NCBI RefSeq assembly: GCF_000092405.1
Contig: NC_014220.1
Coordinates: 2,108,001-2,172,000, forward strand
Direction of reading: 5' to 3'
Length of the DNA: 64,000 nt
Origin: Syntrophothermus lipocalidus DSM 12680
GTDB lineage: Bacteria; Bacillota; Syntrophomonadia; Syntrophomonadales; Syntrophothermaceae
The position numbers were made by a program, and so were the translations under genes. Positions within the stretch are counted from its first letter, which is position 1. Each line of letters begins with the position of its first letter. The notes under the pieces were generated by a model. The model ran no database searches. It saw only the letters and a list, made by a program, of their open reading frames with translations, and was not told the origin of the DNA. Shown piece after piece: positions 1 through 9,239 of this stretch.

Positions 1-819
1 GTCGATACCGACTTCTTTGGGAGATACACCGCAAGCAACCGCTACCAGTTCGGTGATGTAATAAACGGGCAGGTTAAACTTGACCCCAAACGTTTTTTCT
101 ACCTGGCTTTGGCGCATGTCCAGGTTCATATGGCAGAGCGGGCAGGCGGTCACTATGCTGTCTGCCCCCTGCTCAACGGCGTTCTTAAGTATCGCGTAGG
201 TCATCTTGAGGCCTACATCCGGTCTCATGGTAACGAGCGAAGCCCCGCAGCACTCCGTCTGGTACGACCACTTGACCGGGTTCGCTCCCAAAACCTTCAT
301 TATTTTGTCCATGGACTGGGGGTACTCCGGGTCATCAAACCCCGTGTATTCGACCGGTCTTACCAAGAGGCAGCCATAGTAACAGGCCGGTTTCATCCCT
401 TTCAAAGGATTTGTCACCTTGGCAGCAATGGCCTCCAGCCCTACCGTCTGCACCAGCACTTCTAATATCGATAAGGTACGGTTGCTGGCAGTGTAAGGCA
501 TGCCTATGGCCTCCCGAACCCTCTCGGCCAGCTCCGCGTCCTCGCGCACCCGGTGTTCGGTAGCGCGGGACCGGCTGTAACAGGCGGCGCAAGGGGCCAA
601 AACATCCAGTCCTTCTTTTTCCGCTATGGCAAGATTCCGGGCGGGAAGAGCAACCGATAACAGTTTGGTGGTGCTGTGGGCCGAAGTCGCCCCGCAGCAG
701 CCCCAGCCCGGGATCTCCTCCAATTCCACCCCCAAAACCGATGCTGTTTTCTGGGTAGAAAGGTTGTACTCGATGGCACTGGCATCCAAGGAGCATCCGG
801 GATAGTAAGCCAGCTTCAA
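1..819 (-). CDS. hdrB: HdrB-like heterodisulfide reductase subunit B (3' end beyond window)
   Basis: The minus strand reads without a stop for 273 codons from a TTG start and runs off the left edge, so the last residues (family length about 290) are missing. Near the N-terminus it reads YYPGCSLDAS and then GWGCCGATSAHS; later come PCAACY, a second CCGAS motif and CPLCHMNLD. These are the two cysteine-rich CCG domains that hold the noncubane iron-sulfur clusters of HdrB. The TTG overlaps the TGA of hdrC (TTGA), so the two are translationally coupled. HdrB proteins reduce disulfides or act as electron-transfer modules with HdrA and flavoproteins. In a non-methanogen the partner is probably an electron-bifurcating or syntrophic redox complex. 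That role is inference, and any HdrA would lie outside the window. Confidence 0.9.
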   Translation of the reverse strand, partial: MKLAYYPGCSLDASAIEYNLSTQKTASVLGVELEEIPGWGCCGATSAHSTTKLLSVALPARNLAIAEKEGLDVLAPCAACYSRSRATEHRVREDAELAERVREAIGMPYTASNRTLSILEVLVQTVGLEAIAAKVTNPLKGMKPACYYGCLLVRPVEYTGFDDPEYPQSMDKIMKVLGANPVKWSYQTECCGASLVTMRPDVGLKMTYAILKNAVEQGADSIVTACPLCHMNLDMRQSQVEKTFGVKFNLPVYYITELVAVACGVSPKEVGID

Positions 820-1385
820 CTCCGGTCACCCCCCATCTGCCTTACCCGTTCAAATATGTTCTTCACTTCCTGCCTTCCTTTTACCGCAGCCGGCAGGAGG
901 TGTACCTTACCCCTTGTAAACATGGGCAGGCCTAAATCCATGTCCTTGAAAAGCTGACCGGTCTTCAGGTTGAACTGCAAAGTCAGCTCTACCTCGTGAA
1001 CTCTTCCGTACTTCTCAACCAGATTCAGGAATGCCTGGTTAAAGGATGCTACCTTTTTGTCGGTGACAACCCCCTGAGCTAAAGCCTCCCGGCGCATAGC
1101 GTCCATTAGAGATGCTATATCCACCCCGCGCGGGCACCGGGCAGTGCAGGTTTCGCAGGTCGCGCATATCCATATGCTTTCGGCCTTCAGAGCCTCATCT
1201 ACCAACTCAAGCTGCAAGAGTCTTATAACTTGCCGGGGCGTATAGTCCATAGCAAAAGCCACAGGGCAACCGGCCGCGCACTTGCCGCACTGGTAGCAGA
1301 GACTGACCTCGGTACCGCTCTCCCGCTCGATACGCCGGATAAATTCCTTTTTGGCGGGATTGGGAGCCACCAAGACCCTCTCCAT
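816..1385 (-). CDS. hdrC: HdrC-like heterodisulfide reductase subunit C
   Basis: 189-residue iron-sulfur protein with two [4Fe-4S] motifs, CYQCGKCAAGCP (about residues 31-42) and CATCETCTARCP (about 74-85), the hallmark of HdrC. The rest is helical and soluble, with no membrane segment, so it belongs to the cytoplasmic HdrBC type rather than the membrane HdrE-linked type. It starts at ATG 1385 with a purine-rich GGGAGAGAAGGAG stretch directly upstream, and its stop overlaps the hdrB start. It should pass electrons between HdrB and a flavin or ferredoxin partner. It is first in the visible transcript; about 600 bp of non-coding DNA separate it from nfnB. Confidence 0.92.
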   Translation of the reverse strand: MERVLVAPNPAKKEFIRRIERESGTEVSLCYQCGKCAAGCPVAFAMDYTPRQVIRLLQLELVDEALKAESIWICATCETCTARCPRGVDIASLMDAMRREALAQGVVTDKKVASFNQAFLNLVEKYGRVHEVELTLQFNLKTGQLFKDMDLGLPMFTRGKVHLLPAAVKGRQEVKNIFERVRQMGGDRS

Positions 1386-2002
1386 CTCCTTCTCTCCCTT
1401 CCGTAAATGTATTCAGCCCCAAATAGAGCATGATAGCCGGTACTTGTTAATTAATTCACAGATGCTCGATATATCGCGGGTTTTCATATATTAAGTATCT
1501 TAATTTAAGGTCCCGGCAATTGCAAGCTGTATACACCAACTATATGCATTATGCAATAAAAACGGGGAGAACCCGATCAGGTTAAACTCCCTCCTACATC
1601 AGCTACTTATGCATCATTGAAGCGGTTACCTTTGCTAAATTAGGCAAACTTGCTTTCGCAATACATGTTCAGTTGGTCGTTCTTCCACACGAGGCATTCG
1701 GCCACTTTGATGCCTATCCCAAGGAACAAAGCTTTGACAGCCCTAAAACTGACTCATGATTAGGAAAGACTTTAAGAACTCTTTCTCGTTGGTAAAATTC
1801 CTCAATTGGCCATTTTTGTAAAAACCACTGCATCAACAATAATGACGATAAAAGGGGGAGAATCGTAATGAGCTACCAGAGCCACGTCCGCTCTGGGGCT
1901 TTGGGCCAATATCATTTAAACTCTGGCCCTGTATTAGACAGTCATGCGGACTCAACTCACCATCCTCCCCACTCGATGAATTCACCAGTCTGCCTCTTTT
2001 CC
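1386..2002. other. Intergenic region, mostly empty
   Basis: No convincing intact gene. A plausible sigma-A promoter for hdrCB lies on the minus strand near 1490-1525 (TTGCCG then TACTTA at 16 bp), in an AT-rich patch. The segment 1640-1850 contains transposase-like peptide remnants (separate entry). A 7-bp dyad CCAGAGC/GCTCTGG at 1876-1896 has no T-run and is not called a terminator. Confidence 0.4.
1640..1850 (-). pseudogene. Possible transposase remnant
   Basis: One minus-strand frame reads MQWFLQKWPIEEFYQRER and ends at a TAG (1714-1716). A second frame continues with a short reading stretch to a TAA near 1646. The W-P-I-E-x-F-Y pattern recalls the C-terminal part of IS4/IS701-type transposases (RWPIE.F). 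Two frames and several stops make it non-functional if real. The match rests on one short motif, so it is a weak call. Confidence 0.28.
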
Positions 2003-3406
2003 TTATCCTTTGCTCTGAATGTACTCGTGTATAGCTCTAGCAGCTCTTTTCCCTGCCCCCATCGCTAAAATAACAGTAGCTGCCCCGGTGACTATGTCCC
2101 CGCCTGCAAAAACCCCTGGAATGGAAGTCTGCCCCGTGGTGTCATCAACTACTATATTCCCCCTCTTATTTGTTTTCAGGTTTGGGGTTGTTTGCTGTAT
2201 CAAGGGATTGGGGCCCTGCCCGATAGCCATTATTACTGTGTCTACTTGCATCTCGTATTCCGAACCCTTTATTGGTATGGGGCTTCTCCGTCCCGACTCG
2301 TCCGGCTCTCCCAGTTCATATCTCTGACATACCATGGATGTTACCCTTCCCTCTTCATTTCCTTTAATTTCTACAGGACTTGTGAGAATCTCAAAGTGCA
2401 CTCCTTCCTCGCGGGCGTGTTCGATTTCTTCACGGCGAGCAGGCATTTCTTCGAAGGAACGACGGTAGACAATATATGATTCCGCCCCCAAACGAAGAGC
2501 TGTACGGGCTGCATCCATTGCTACATTTCCTCCCCCAATAACCGCTACTCGTTTTCCTACTCTTATGGGAGTTAGGTATTCAGGGAATCTGTAGGCTTTC
2601 ATCAGATTGTTGCGGGTCAAGAATTCGTTCGCCGAATAGACTCCATTTAGGTTTTCTCCTGGAATGTTCATGAAGGATGGCAAACCCGCACCCGTTCCAA
2701 TGTACACAGCATCATATCCTTCCTGCAAGAGCTCGTCTACCCTACCTAGTTTACCTACCACATAGTTGGTTTTGATTTCCACGCCCAGCTCGACGATACT
2801 GGCTATCTCCCGGGCTACTATGGATTTGGGCAACCGAAACTCGGGAATCCCGTAGACAAGTACACCTCCCGGCATATGCAAGGCTTCAAAAACAGTTACC
2901 TTGTAACCCATAAGGGCGAGATCTGCCGCTGCCGTAAGTCCTGATGGTCCTGATCCCACTATAGCTACCTTCTTGCCATTGGGTTTTGCCTTCTTCACAG
3001 ACCGGCTTCCGTGCGCCATCTCCCAATCAGCCACAAATCGTTCCAATCTTCCGATGGCTACCGGTTCGTGCTTCTTGCCAACAGTGCATTTTTTCTCGCA
3101 CTGGTTTTCTTGAGGGCACACTCTTCCACAAATGGCGGGCAGATTGTTTTTCTCCTTAATGATGCTTATGGCCCCCGCGAAATCCCGCTCAGTTATCTTT
3201 TTTATGAAGGCCGGAATATTGATTTCTACCGGGCAGCCTTCCATACAAGGACTGTTCTTACACTGGATACAACGCTGGGCTTCTGCTACTGCAGTGTCTT
3301 CGTCATACCCCAGTGCCACCTCATTGAAGTTGTGGCAGCGTTCTTTCGCATCCTGGTGGGGCATAGGGTGCTTGGTAGGAATAATCTTTCTTCTTACTTC
3401 TGACAT
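2003..3406 (-). CDS. nfnB: NfnB-like subunit of NADH-dependent ferredoxin:NADP+ oxidoreductase (copy 1)
   Basis: About 467 residues of the GltD/NfnB family. The N-terminus carries cysteine motifs for two [4Fe-4S] clusters (CIQCKNSPCMEGCPV and CGRVCPQENQCEKKC). An FAD dinucleotide fold (GSGPSGLTAAADLALMG) and an NAD(P)H fold (GGGNVAMDAARTALRLGA) follow, and the C-terminal FAD motif GVFAGGDIVTGAATVI. With NfnA it bifurcates electrons from NADPH to NAD+ and ferredoxin, or runs in reverse. The ATG at 3406 is preferred over the one six bases upstream, because GGGGG lies at proper spacing and the second copy (30838-32244) has the same arrangement. It overlaps nfnA by 13 bp. It could be annotated as glutamate synthase small subunit, but no large subunit is present and the nfnA partner decides the call. 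Confidence 0.93.
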   Translation of the reverse strand: MSEVRRKIIPTKHPMPHQDAKERCHNFNEVALGYDEDTAVAEAQRCIQCKNSPCMEGCPVEINIPAFIKKITERDFAGAISIIKEKNNLPAICGRVCPQENQCEKKCTVGKKHEPVAIGRLERFVADWEMAHGSRSVKKAKPNGKKVAIVGSGPSGLTAAADLALMGYKVTVFEALHMPGGVLVYGIPEFRLPKSIVAREIASIVELGVEIKTNYVVGKLGRVDELLQEGYDAVYIGTGAGLPSFMNIPGENLNGVYSANEFLTRNNLMKAYRFPEYLTPIRVGKRVAVIGGGNVAMDAARTALRLGAESYIVYRRSFEEMPARREEIEHAREEGVHFEILTSPVEIKGNEEGRVTSMVCQRYELGEPDESGRRSPIPIKGSEYEMQVDTVIMAIGQGPNPLIQQTTPNLKTNKRGNIVVDDTTGQTSIPGVFAGGDIVTGAATVILAMGAGKRAARAIHEYIQSKG

Positions 3407-4233
3407 TTGCATCCCCCTTTACGGTGAAAACTCTGCATCGCTAATCGTTCCTCTTCAACAAACATCCTTGAACGCTGCAGTACCAATTCCCAATTCACCT
3501 GGTGGCCGTCGAATTCGGGTCCGTCCACGCAAGCGAACCTGGTAGCATCCCCTACCTCAACCCTGCACGCCCCGCACATACCAGTCCCGTCTACCATTAT
3601 CGGGTTAAGGCTTACCGTGACCGGAATCTCTTTCGGAGTAACCCGAGATACAGCGTGCATCATGACCACCGGACCGATAGCCACCACCTTGTGCACCTTT
3701 TCCCGGGCCAATACGTCGGTGAGTACATCGGTTACAAATCCTTTACGGCCAGCGGTCCCATCATCTGTGGCTACGTGCAGTTCGGAACTTATCTGTCGCA
3801 TCTCGTTTTCCCAGATAAGCATGTCCCGAGTACGTGCACCGATTATGGATATCACCCGGTTCCCGGCTTCTTTCAGGGCACGGGCGATAGGGTATACCGG
3901 TGCTACTCCTACTCCACCCCCTACGCATACCACCGTGCCAAAGTTTTCTATCTCCGACGGACACCCTAAGGGGCCTACGAAATCAAGGATGCTGTCGCCT
4001 TCCCGAAGTTCACCCAGCAATTCGGTAGTCTTACCAACTTCCTGGAATATAATGGTAATTGTGCCGACATTTGTGTCGTAATCGGCAATGGTAAGAGGTA
4101 TTCTTTCTCCTTCCTCGTCAATCCGTAGTATAATGAACTGGCCGGGCCGGGCCTTACGTGCGACTTCCGGCGCCTCGATTTTAAATAGCTTGATCTTTGG
4201 TGCCAGTTCCTCCCTGAACACTATTGCGTACAT
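3394..4233 (-). CDS. nfnA: NfnA-like FAD/NAD-binding subunit (copy 1)
   Basis: 279 residues from ATG 4233, chosen because GGAGGG lies 7 bases upstream and the paralogue at 32220-33059 starts at the equivalent Met. The protein has a ferredoxin-reductase fold: an FAD-binding barrel with RPGQFIILR and RIPLTIAD, and an NAD-binding half with VCVGGGVGVAPVYPIA. Near the C-terminus CGACRVEV and a later Cys mark the [2Fe-2S] site typical of the SudB/NfnA/PyrK-like family. It forms the NfnAB transhydrogenase with the downstream gene. nadK lies upstream, which is a logical pairing because NAD kinase makes the NADP+ that Nfn uses. A 227-bp gap separates nadK from nfnA, so read-through from the nadK promoter is possible but not proved. 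Confidence 0.93.
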   Translation of the reverse strand: MYAIVFREELAPKIKLFKIEAPEVARKARPGQFIILRIDEEGERIPLTIADYDTNVGTITIIFQEVGKTTELLGELREGDSILDFVGPLGCPSEIENFGTVVCVGGGVGVAPVYPIARALKEAGNRVISIIGARTRDMLIWENEMRQISSELHVATDDGTAGRKGFVTDVLTDVLAREKVHKVVAIGPVVMMHAVSRVTPKEIPVTVSLNPIMVDGTGMCGACRVEVGDATRFACVDGPEFDGHQVNWELVLQRSRMFVEEERLAMQSFHRKGGCKCQK

Positions 4234-4428
4234 CTTACAACCCTCCATTCGTCACATGTAATGGTGAAATGAAACAAGGAGTTATCAAACATATCCGTAT
4301 AACAGTAACACCTCCTTTGCCCTCCAGAAACGTAAAGGAATCGAGCATATTTCTCCTTCTACGCGTACTTTGAGTGCTCTTGTGTTTTAGTCCTGTCGGT
4401 CGGAATCCTTCTACTAACCTTCACACCC

Positions 4429-4445
4429 GTGTACCGTTCCGACAC
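4429..4445. promoter_or_regulatory. Weak activator-site-like dyad GTGTA-N7-GACAC
   Basis: The site resembles the GTGTCC-N7-GGACAC dyads found upstream of the sigma-54 promoters. It lies between nadK and nfnA, but I find no -24/-12 promoter at the expected distance downstream, so it may be chance. Confidence 0.25.
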
Positions 4446-4459
4446 ATATGGAAGACGGT

Positions 4460-5317
4460 TCAGGGTGTTTGATTATGAGACACTAACCGGAGGGTTTCTT
4501 CTACACTACCCATACGCTGCCATAGTTTTGTAAGCTGGCCAACCGGTTTGAGTTGGACGAAGCGGGCCACCTCACTGGCTCGCTCAACCAGAATCTTGTC
4601 CTTGCTAGCAAGAAACAAGGTTTCTTCCCCATCGATAGAAAGGGTGGTCTTCCGGTCAGAGTCAACTACAAACCCGAGGCGCGAATCGGCGCCGACCACG
4701 AGGGACCTAGCACTGCCAAATTGGGGGCTGATAGGTGTAATTACAATCGCTGCCACGGATGCACTTAAGATTGGCCCCCCTGCCGACAACGAATACCCAG
4801 TAGACCCCGTAGGAGTTGCACAAATAACTCCGTCGCCTCGGTAACTAACGAGAGTCTTACCATTGAGCTGCAAGTTTAGAGTAACGATATGCGGCGTAGC
4901 AGACCTGATGACCACGTCGTTGAGGGCTACCGCCCTTAATAGTGCTTTTTTGTTTTTAATAACCACGGCTTGCAGCATGAGCCTTTCTTCAAGGACATAC
5001 TCCTGCCTTAGAATTTTGTCCAGGGAAGCCATGACTTCTTCCGGTTCCACACTGCTCAGAAACCCGACTTTCCCCAAATTAACACCCAGTATAGGAGCAC
5101 TGAGCCGGCTGAAATGCCGAGCAGCCCTCAGTACAGTCCCATCTCCTCCGAGCACAAAGACTACTTCCGCCCCGTAATTATAGTTTGGCAGGTCTTGGCT
5201 TGTGAGAACAGTGACATCAACCCCTTTGGTGCAGGACAGCCGGGCATGTAAGTCCCTTGCCAGCAAAGTAGCCCGGCAGTCATTCTTGTAAACAATAACT
5301 ACCTGCACTCGGCCCAC
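4460..5317 (-). CDS. nadK: NAD kinase
   Basis: 285 residues. The family motif GGDGTVLRAARH (about residue 56) supplies the phosphate-binding and catalytic Asp. GDGVICATPTGSTGYSLSAGGP is the second conserved block of ATP-NAD kinases, and NLGKVGFLSS is also typical. It phosphorylates NAD+ to NADP+ in the cytosol. The first start is GTG 5317; an in-frame GTG at 5308 has GGGGTGG at better spacing and may be the true start. A perfect sigma-54 -24/-12 sequence lies 32-47 bp upstream, unusual for a housekeeping kinase, which normally sits with recN/argR. Followed by nfnAB, it looks recruited to an inducible NADP(H) module. Confidence 0.95.
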   Translation of the reverse strand: MGRVQVVIVYKNDCRATLLARDLHARLSCTKGVDVTVLTSQDLPNYNYGAEVVFVLGGDGTVLRAARHFSRLSAPILGVNLGKVGFLSSVEPEEVMASLDKILRQEYVLEERLMLQAVVIKNKKALLRAVALNDVVIRSATPHIVTLNLQLNGKTLVSYRGDGVICATPTGSTGYSLSAGGPILSASVAAIVITPISPQFGSARSLVVGADSRLGFVVDSDRKTTLSIDGEETLFLASKDKILVERASEVARFVQLKPVGQLTKLWQRMGSVEETLRLVSHNQTP

Positions 5318-5348
5318 CCCTACATAGCACTTGCTACGGTACGCTTAA

Positions 5349-5364
5349 TGCAACTTTCGTGCCA
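5349..5364 (-). promoter_or_regulatory. Sigma-54 promoter for nadK
   Basis: On the minus strand the sequence is TGGCACG-AAAG-TTGCA, a full match to the -24/-12 consensus with exactly 10 bp between GG and GC. Predicted transcription start near 5339, just upstream of nadK. GTGCC-N7-GACAC at 5359-5375 overlaps the -24 box; a good upstream dyad at the usual distance was not found. Confidence 0.85.
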
Positions 5365-5765
5365 CACTCTGACACAATTAGATTCCAGGTGGTAAATATC
5401 CACGACGTTATGAGTTTTCTCCATTACTTTAGGTAGGTTCTGGACCAAGCACCCCGATACCCGAATAGCTACGCTTCCCTTATCGCGCCGATGACGAGAC
5501 GCGTTATAGGACCTAAAACAACTCCCGCATGGGACTCAAACGCCAAACCCAAACGTACCTTACGGGCACTTATGAGTTGATATGCGGAACAAGAGGCATA
5601 ACAACATAGCAAAGGCACAAACCGAAATGCATATTTCGGATGGAGGTCTCCCGGATCAAGCTGAAACACTCAGCCGTTGGCATAGTATCTTCGCGAGTAC
5701 ATAGGTGGTACATACACCCAGCACCTAACTAATTTGCGCGAAGCACCAGCACGGATGAGTCAGTC
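5365..5765. other. Intergenic region between nadK promoter and ferredoxin
   Basis: Beyond the nadK promoter nothing clear is seen. A 66-codon minus-strand reading frame (5469-5669) shows no recognisable motif and is treated as chance. Confidence 0.4.
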
Positions 5766-5942
5766 TTATTCACCCGGAAGCTTCGGAGCTCCCGTAGGAC
5801 AGGCGTCGACACAGGAACCACACTCCGTACACAGTTCGGGGTCAATAATGTACTTGTCTTCATGCTCTGTTATAGCCCCAACAGGACACTCATCCACACA
5901 AACACCACAAGCAACACACTCATCTGTAATAACGTATGACAT
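5766..5942 (-). CDS. Small 2[4Fe-4S] ferredoxin
   Basis: 58 residues. It contains CVACGVCVDECPVGAI and CTECGSCVDACPTGA, the two CxxCxxCxxxCP motifs of a clostridial-type ferredoxin, with almost nothing else. GGAGG lies 6 bases before the ATG. It is a soluble low-potential electron carrier, a likely partner for Nfn, AOR or the ferredoxin-linked ETF in this window. About 150 bp upstream is a near-consensus sigma-54 promoter with an activator dyad 97 bp further up, so it is probably in the same regulon as nadK and the beta-oxidation genes. Confidence 0.95.
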   Translation of the reverse strand: MSYVITDECVACGVCVDECPVGAITEHEDKYIIDPELCTECGSCVDACPTGAPKLPGE

Positions 5943-6089
5943 TGTCTTCCTCCCTTGTTATCCGTGATCGCTGATTGAACTAGAAAAACCATGTCTCTTG
6001 TTCCGCTTGTCTTAGTGACCACCACTCTTCATACCCCACATCGCCCTCACGCAAAGCAAAAAAAGCAGTGTGCTCTGCTGGCAGGTCGT

Positions 6090-6105
6090 AGCAAGAATCA
6101 TGCCG
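6090..6105 (-). promoter_or_regulatory. Sigma-54 promoter for the small ferredoxin
   Basis: Minus strand CGGCATG-ATTC-TTGCT: GG and GC are 10 bp apart, and two positions differ from the consensus. The predicted start near 6080 gives a leader of about 140 nt. The activator dyad at 6202-6220 sits at the same distance as for uspA, which supports the call. Confidence 0.65.
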
Positions 6106-6201
6106 AACTCGACATATCAGGGTTATACCCTCGGTTCGAAGGTAAATTTTAAGCTGCTAAAAGTGCTACCGGATACGATCCGGTACATTTAATTAGGGTC
6201 A

Positions 6202-6220
6202 GTGACCCGAGATGGGACAC
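6202..6220. promoter_or_regulatory. Putative sigma-54 activator site (GTGACC-N7-GGACAC)
   Basis: An 11-of-12 match to the dyad GTGTCC-N7-GGACAC. Its centre is about 131 bp upstream of the predicted ferredoxin transcription start. Confidence 0.65.
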
Positions 6221-6762
6221 CCAGGCTATTGTACGGTGTTCAGATTTACTGCACGTGCCGTACAATACGGTCTTTTGCACTGTGATGGAACCGAACGGGC
6301 AATAGCCTCATAGTCGGGTCTCATGGAAGGGATAATTATGCGGGGTGCCGTGTTTGCCCCTCTCTCCCACCAGCGTCAGTGATTTGTATGGAGCAAACAA
6401 TGCGCACCTCTCACACATTTGAGGAAGAAGTCCGGCCTGTCTATCGTATAAATGTAAGGGCTAGGGAACATGCAGGGCCATAATAGCAACAATGTTGCAG
6501 ATTACGGCTCTTCTTGCGGCGTGTTTATAGGCAACGCGCTTGGAAGGAGCTTCCTGTGTGACATGAAGGGGTGGAAGTTGGAGATATAAACTTGTTGTCC
6601 ATTATCTGAGATTTACGTTCTCCGGGTTTTGTCCGGGAGCATGTCTGCAGCCCTCTTAGCTTACGAAAACATCCTGACCGTATATAATAGGCAGGCGACG
6701 GCGGATTACGGCTTACATTGAGGCGGTACAGGCTTCCATAGAATTACCGGGAATTTCGACCC

Positions 6763-6792
6763 AAATAAAAACTGCGACCGTCACAGTCGCAG
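6763..6792 (-). terminator. Rho-independent terminator of the activator gene
   Basis: On the minus strand CTGCGAC, a 7-base loop and GTCGCAG are followed by TTTTTATTT. It lies 47 bp past the stop of the sigma-54 activator gene. Confidence 0.85.
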
Positions 6793-6838
6793 CAAACGCA
6801 GATAATAATTTCCCCAATGTAACTAGAGAGTTGCAACT

Positions 6839-8797
6839 TCATACAATACTGTACTTTTGCATTTTTCGATACAGGCTACTCCTCGATATCCCAAGTTCTT
6901 TGGCGACACGACTCTTATTATCTTTAAACTTCCGCAGGTAGTTTCTTATGAGTTGCTCTTCTACGTTATCCCGGGAAGGCGTCTTTTCCCATACAGGAAT
7001 ATACCCTTCTTGGCTTTGGATTATATCGAAGGGCAGAACATCTACTGTTATTACCTCTCCAAGCATCATACTAATTGCCCGTTCTATTACATTGCTCAGT
7101 TCCCTGACGTTACCAGGCCAATCATACCCTAGAAGCACATCCATAGCTCTGTCCTCAATTCCGGCAACTTTCTTTCCCATCCTCGGACCTATGGTCTTCA
7201 TAAAATGCTCGACAAGTTCCGGGATATCTCCTTTTCTTTCTCTCAACGGAGGTATCTGTATAACAATTACGCCAAGGCGATAGTAAAGATCCAGTCGAAA
7301 GCGGCCTTTCCTTACCTCATCCATGAGATTTTTATTAGTGGCTGCAATTACCCGCACGTTAACAGGAATTACCTCCGTTCCCCCCAATCGGACAACGTTA
7401 CCTTCCTCCAGCACCCGTAGCAACGATGCCTGAAGATCTAGCGCCATTTCTCCAATTTCATCCAAAAAGATCGTACCCTGGTCTGCGAGTTCAAATTTGC
7501 CTGGGTTGCCTCCTTTGCGAGCTCCCGTAAAGGCGCCTTCTTCATATCCAAACAATTCACTGCTAATAAGTTCTCTGGGTAGAGCAGCACAATTTATAGC
7601 AAAAAAGGGCTCACCCGCTCGGCTACTCGCATTGTGAATGGCTTGGGCAAGCAGATCCTTCCCCGTTCCGCTTTCTCCTAATAGCAACACATGTGAATCA
7701 GAAGTAGCCGCCCTTTCTGCCTGCCTTACCGCACTTTTGAAATTGCTACTGCTCCCAACGATGTCATCAAACGTGATCTTCGCCCGTGCTCCTGCTACCC
7801 GTTTTATCAGTCGCCTGTACTGCTGCATGGCTTGAAGAATAACCACCTTACCAAGTACCTTGTCATCGCGATTCACCAAGGGGGTAGAACTGACCGCCAG
7901 CTTAACCGTTTCATCCGTTTTTCGCAGAATCAACGGTTCGCTGCACAGTTTTTTGTTATCGGCCAACTTGGCTAAGAACAGCCTGTTTCCTGATGGAACT
8001 AGAGAGCACAACCTCTTACCCAGTGCCGTCCGGGGATCGAGGCCCAACATTCGGGCTGCCAGGCCATTCATATGCGTTACTTTTCCCTCTCGGTCCAAGG
8101 TTATAACTCCGTCCGACATAGAGTCCATGATAATGCTTTTGTACATGTTGGCCATCTCACTCTCCTGGCAAGCCTGGTACAAGGCAAGCTGCCTCTCTAT
8201 AGACCTCGCTGCGGCTACAGCCATTCCCAATGTATGACGGTTGACAAGCTCAAACGGACCCGTGATGTCAAGCACCCCGATAACGTTACCATCACTGTCA
8301 AATATGGGCGAGGCCGAACAGGTAGTTATGGTCGCACACAGGCAGTAATGTTCGTAGCCGAATACCTGCACCGGTTTGCCCAGGGCCAGTGCCAACCCCA
8401 CTGCATTAGTACCCATGACTTGCTCCGACCAGTTCGCTCCTTCGCTAAAGTTGGCCCCGGCTGTGAATTCCAGTTCCCACTTGTCGCCTATCCTTTTGAG
8501 GAGGTACCCGTCTCCATCCGCCAGTGTAAAAGCAAACCCTGAACCTTCAGTGAACTTGAACAGGTTCTGCATGCTCACCGTAGCCTCTTCGAGTAGTGCC
8601 CGGTTTTTTATGCGCCTTTTCTCCAACTCTTCTGCACTAAGGACATGATGATTCTTGCGTTTAAACGGGTCTACCCCATAAGCCCGGCTCCTGGCCCAGG
8701 AATCCCGTATCTCCTGGGATACTATAATTCCCTCACACTCCCCCTTTTCCCGCAACACCTTCCAGATACGAATCATTTCCTTTTTGTCCCCGTGCAT
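6839..8797 (-). CDS. AcoR-like sigma-54-dependent transcriptional activator (GAF-PAS-AAA-Fis)
   Basis: 652 residues. A GAF-like sensor region covers about 70-205 ([13 protein letters not shown], then [14 protein letters not shown]). A PAS domain lies at about 220-320 ([16 protein letters not shown]). The AAA+ domain covers about 345-580, with Walker A GESGTGKD, the sigma-54-contacting loop EGAFTGA, Walker B FLDEIGEM and the arginine-finger region [11 protein letters not shown] Fis-type helix-turn-helix is at the end ([16 protein letters not shown]). The order matches AcoR/DhaR-type regulators that sense a small metabolite with no kinase partner. GGAGGG is about 10 bases before the ATG. It sits among promoters of the class it would activate and is the only such activator visible, so it is the best candidate regulator of the beta-oxidation, ferredoxin, nadK and uspA units. 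The ligand is unknown; an acid or acyl-CoA is a guess. Confidence 0.95.
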   Translation of the reverse strand: MHGDKKEMIRIWKVLREKGECEGIIVSQEIRDSWARSRAYGVDPFKRKNHHVLSAEELEKRRIKNRALLEEATVSMQNLFKFTEGSGFAFTLADGDGYLLKRIGDKWELEFTAGANFSEGANWSEQVMGTNAVGLALALGKPVQVFGYEHYCLCATITTCSASPIFDSDGNVIGVLDITGPFELVNRHTLGMAVAAARSIERQLALYQACQESEMANMYKSIIMDSMSDGVITLDREGKVTHMNGLAARMLGLDPRTALGKRLCSLVPSGNRLFLAKLADNKKLCSEPLILRKTDETVKLAVSSTPLVNRDDKVLGKVVILQAMQQYRRLIKRVAGARAKITFDDIVGSSSNFKSAVRQAERAATSDSHVLLLGESGTGKDLLAQAIHNASSRAGEPFFAINCAALPRELISSELFGYEEGAFTGARKGGNPGKFELADQGTIFLDEIGEMALDLQASLLRVLEEGNVVRLGGTEVIPVNVRVIAATNKNLMDEVRKGRFRLDLYYRLGVIVIQIPPLRERKGDIPELVEHFMKTIGPRMGKKVAGIEDRAMDVLLGYDWPGNVRELSNVIERAISMMLGEVITVDVLPFDIIQSQEGYIPVWEKTPSRDNVEEQLIRNYLRKFKDNKSRVAKELGISRSSLYRKMQKYSIV

Positions 8798-9239
8798 CCG
8801 TCTATTCTCCCTCCTTTCCAGAATTCCTCAACAACCCCCCCCATCATGCGAATTATTTCGGCCGCACAGACACATTCCGCCTAGTCCCATTATAGCATGC
8901 TTCTGTTTTCGACATTAAACTACAACAACGGAAAGGCTACGAGTACCCACCTGATAGCCCAACCGGAACAAGAAACTGCAGCATATGAACTCACTTTTTT
9001 GCGAATCTCGCCAAATACCTATATATTGCCAAAACCTGCTACTTATATAAAAGACAGGCTGAACGATTGCATGGGAGCGCACGGTTCCGTAATGTGGGCG
9101 CTAGACTCTTTAGCTATTCAGGGGAAGTAAATTGACAACTTATCCCAAACGGTTTCTCCTTATGCTTATTAGCCCATAAGATACCAATGGGAGAAGAGAC
9201 ACAACCGTTCAGCCATCTTTAATTTCCATCTTTGCGGTC
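8798..9239. other. Intergenic region upstream of the activator gene
   Basis: No gene is supported. A plus-strand frame of 77 codons (8897-9130) lacks a ribosome-binding site and any familiar motif. The activator promoter must lie here, but no clear sigma-A boxes stand out. Confidence 0.35.

Larger units (their letters stand above)
5943..6762. other. Regulatory intergenic region with nested inverted repeats
   Basis: No gene is visible over about 800 bp. It holds the sigma-54 promoter (6090-6105), the activator dyad (6202-6220), a 9-bp inverted repeat ATTGTACGG/CCGTACAAT (6228-6236 and 6258-6266) and an outer repeat AGGCTATTG/CAATAGCCT (6223-6231 and 6300-6308). The stretch 6320-6760 shows nothing I can name. 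Confidence 0.5.

Noticed and set aside
1868-2068. Plus-strand frame of 66 codons
   Set aside because: Overlaps the end of nfnB and has Ser/His-rich low-complexity content; no start signal.
4429-4445. Activator-like dyad as control site for nfnA
   Set aside because: No -24/-12 sequence with 10-bp GG-GC spacing near the expected position; kept only as a weak site.
5359-5375. GTGCC-N7-GACAC over the nadK -24 box as an activator site
   Set aside because: It overlaps the promoter itself, so one half is explained by the -24 consensus.
5469-5669. Minus-strand frame of 66 codons between nadK and ferredoxin
   Set aside because: No motif, no good start signal; taken as chance.
8897-9130. Plus-strand reading frame of 77 codons in the gap upstream of the activator gene
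   Set aside because: No ribosome-binding site and no familiar motif; composition like non-coding DNA.
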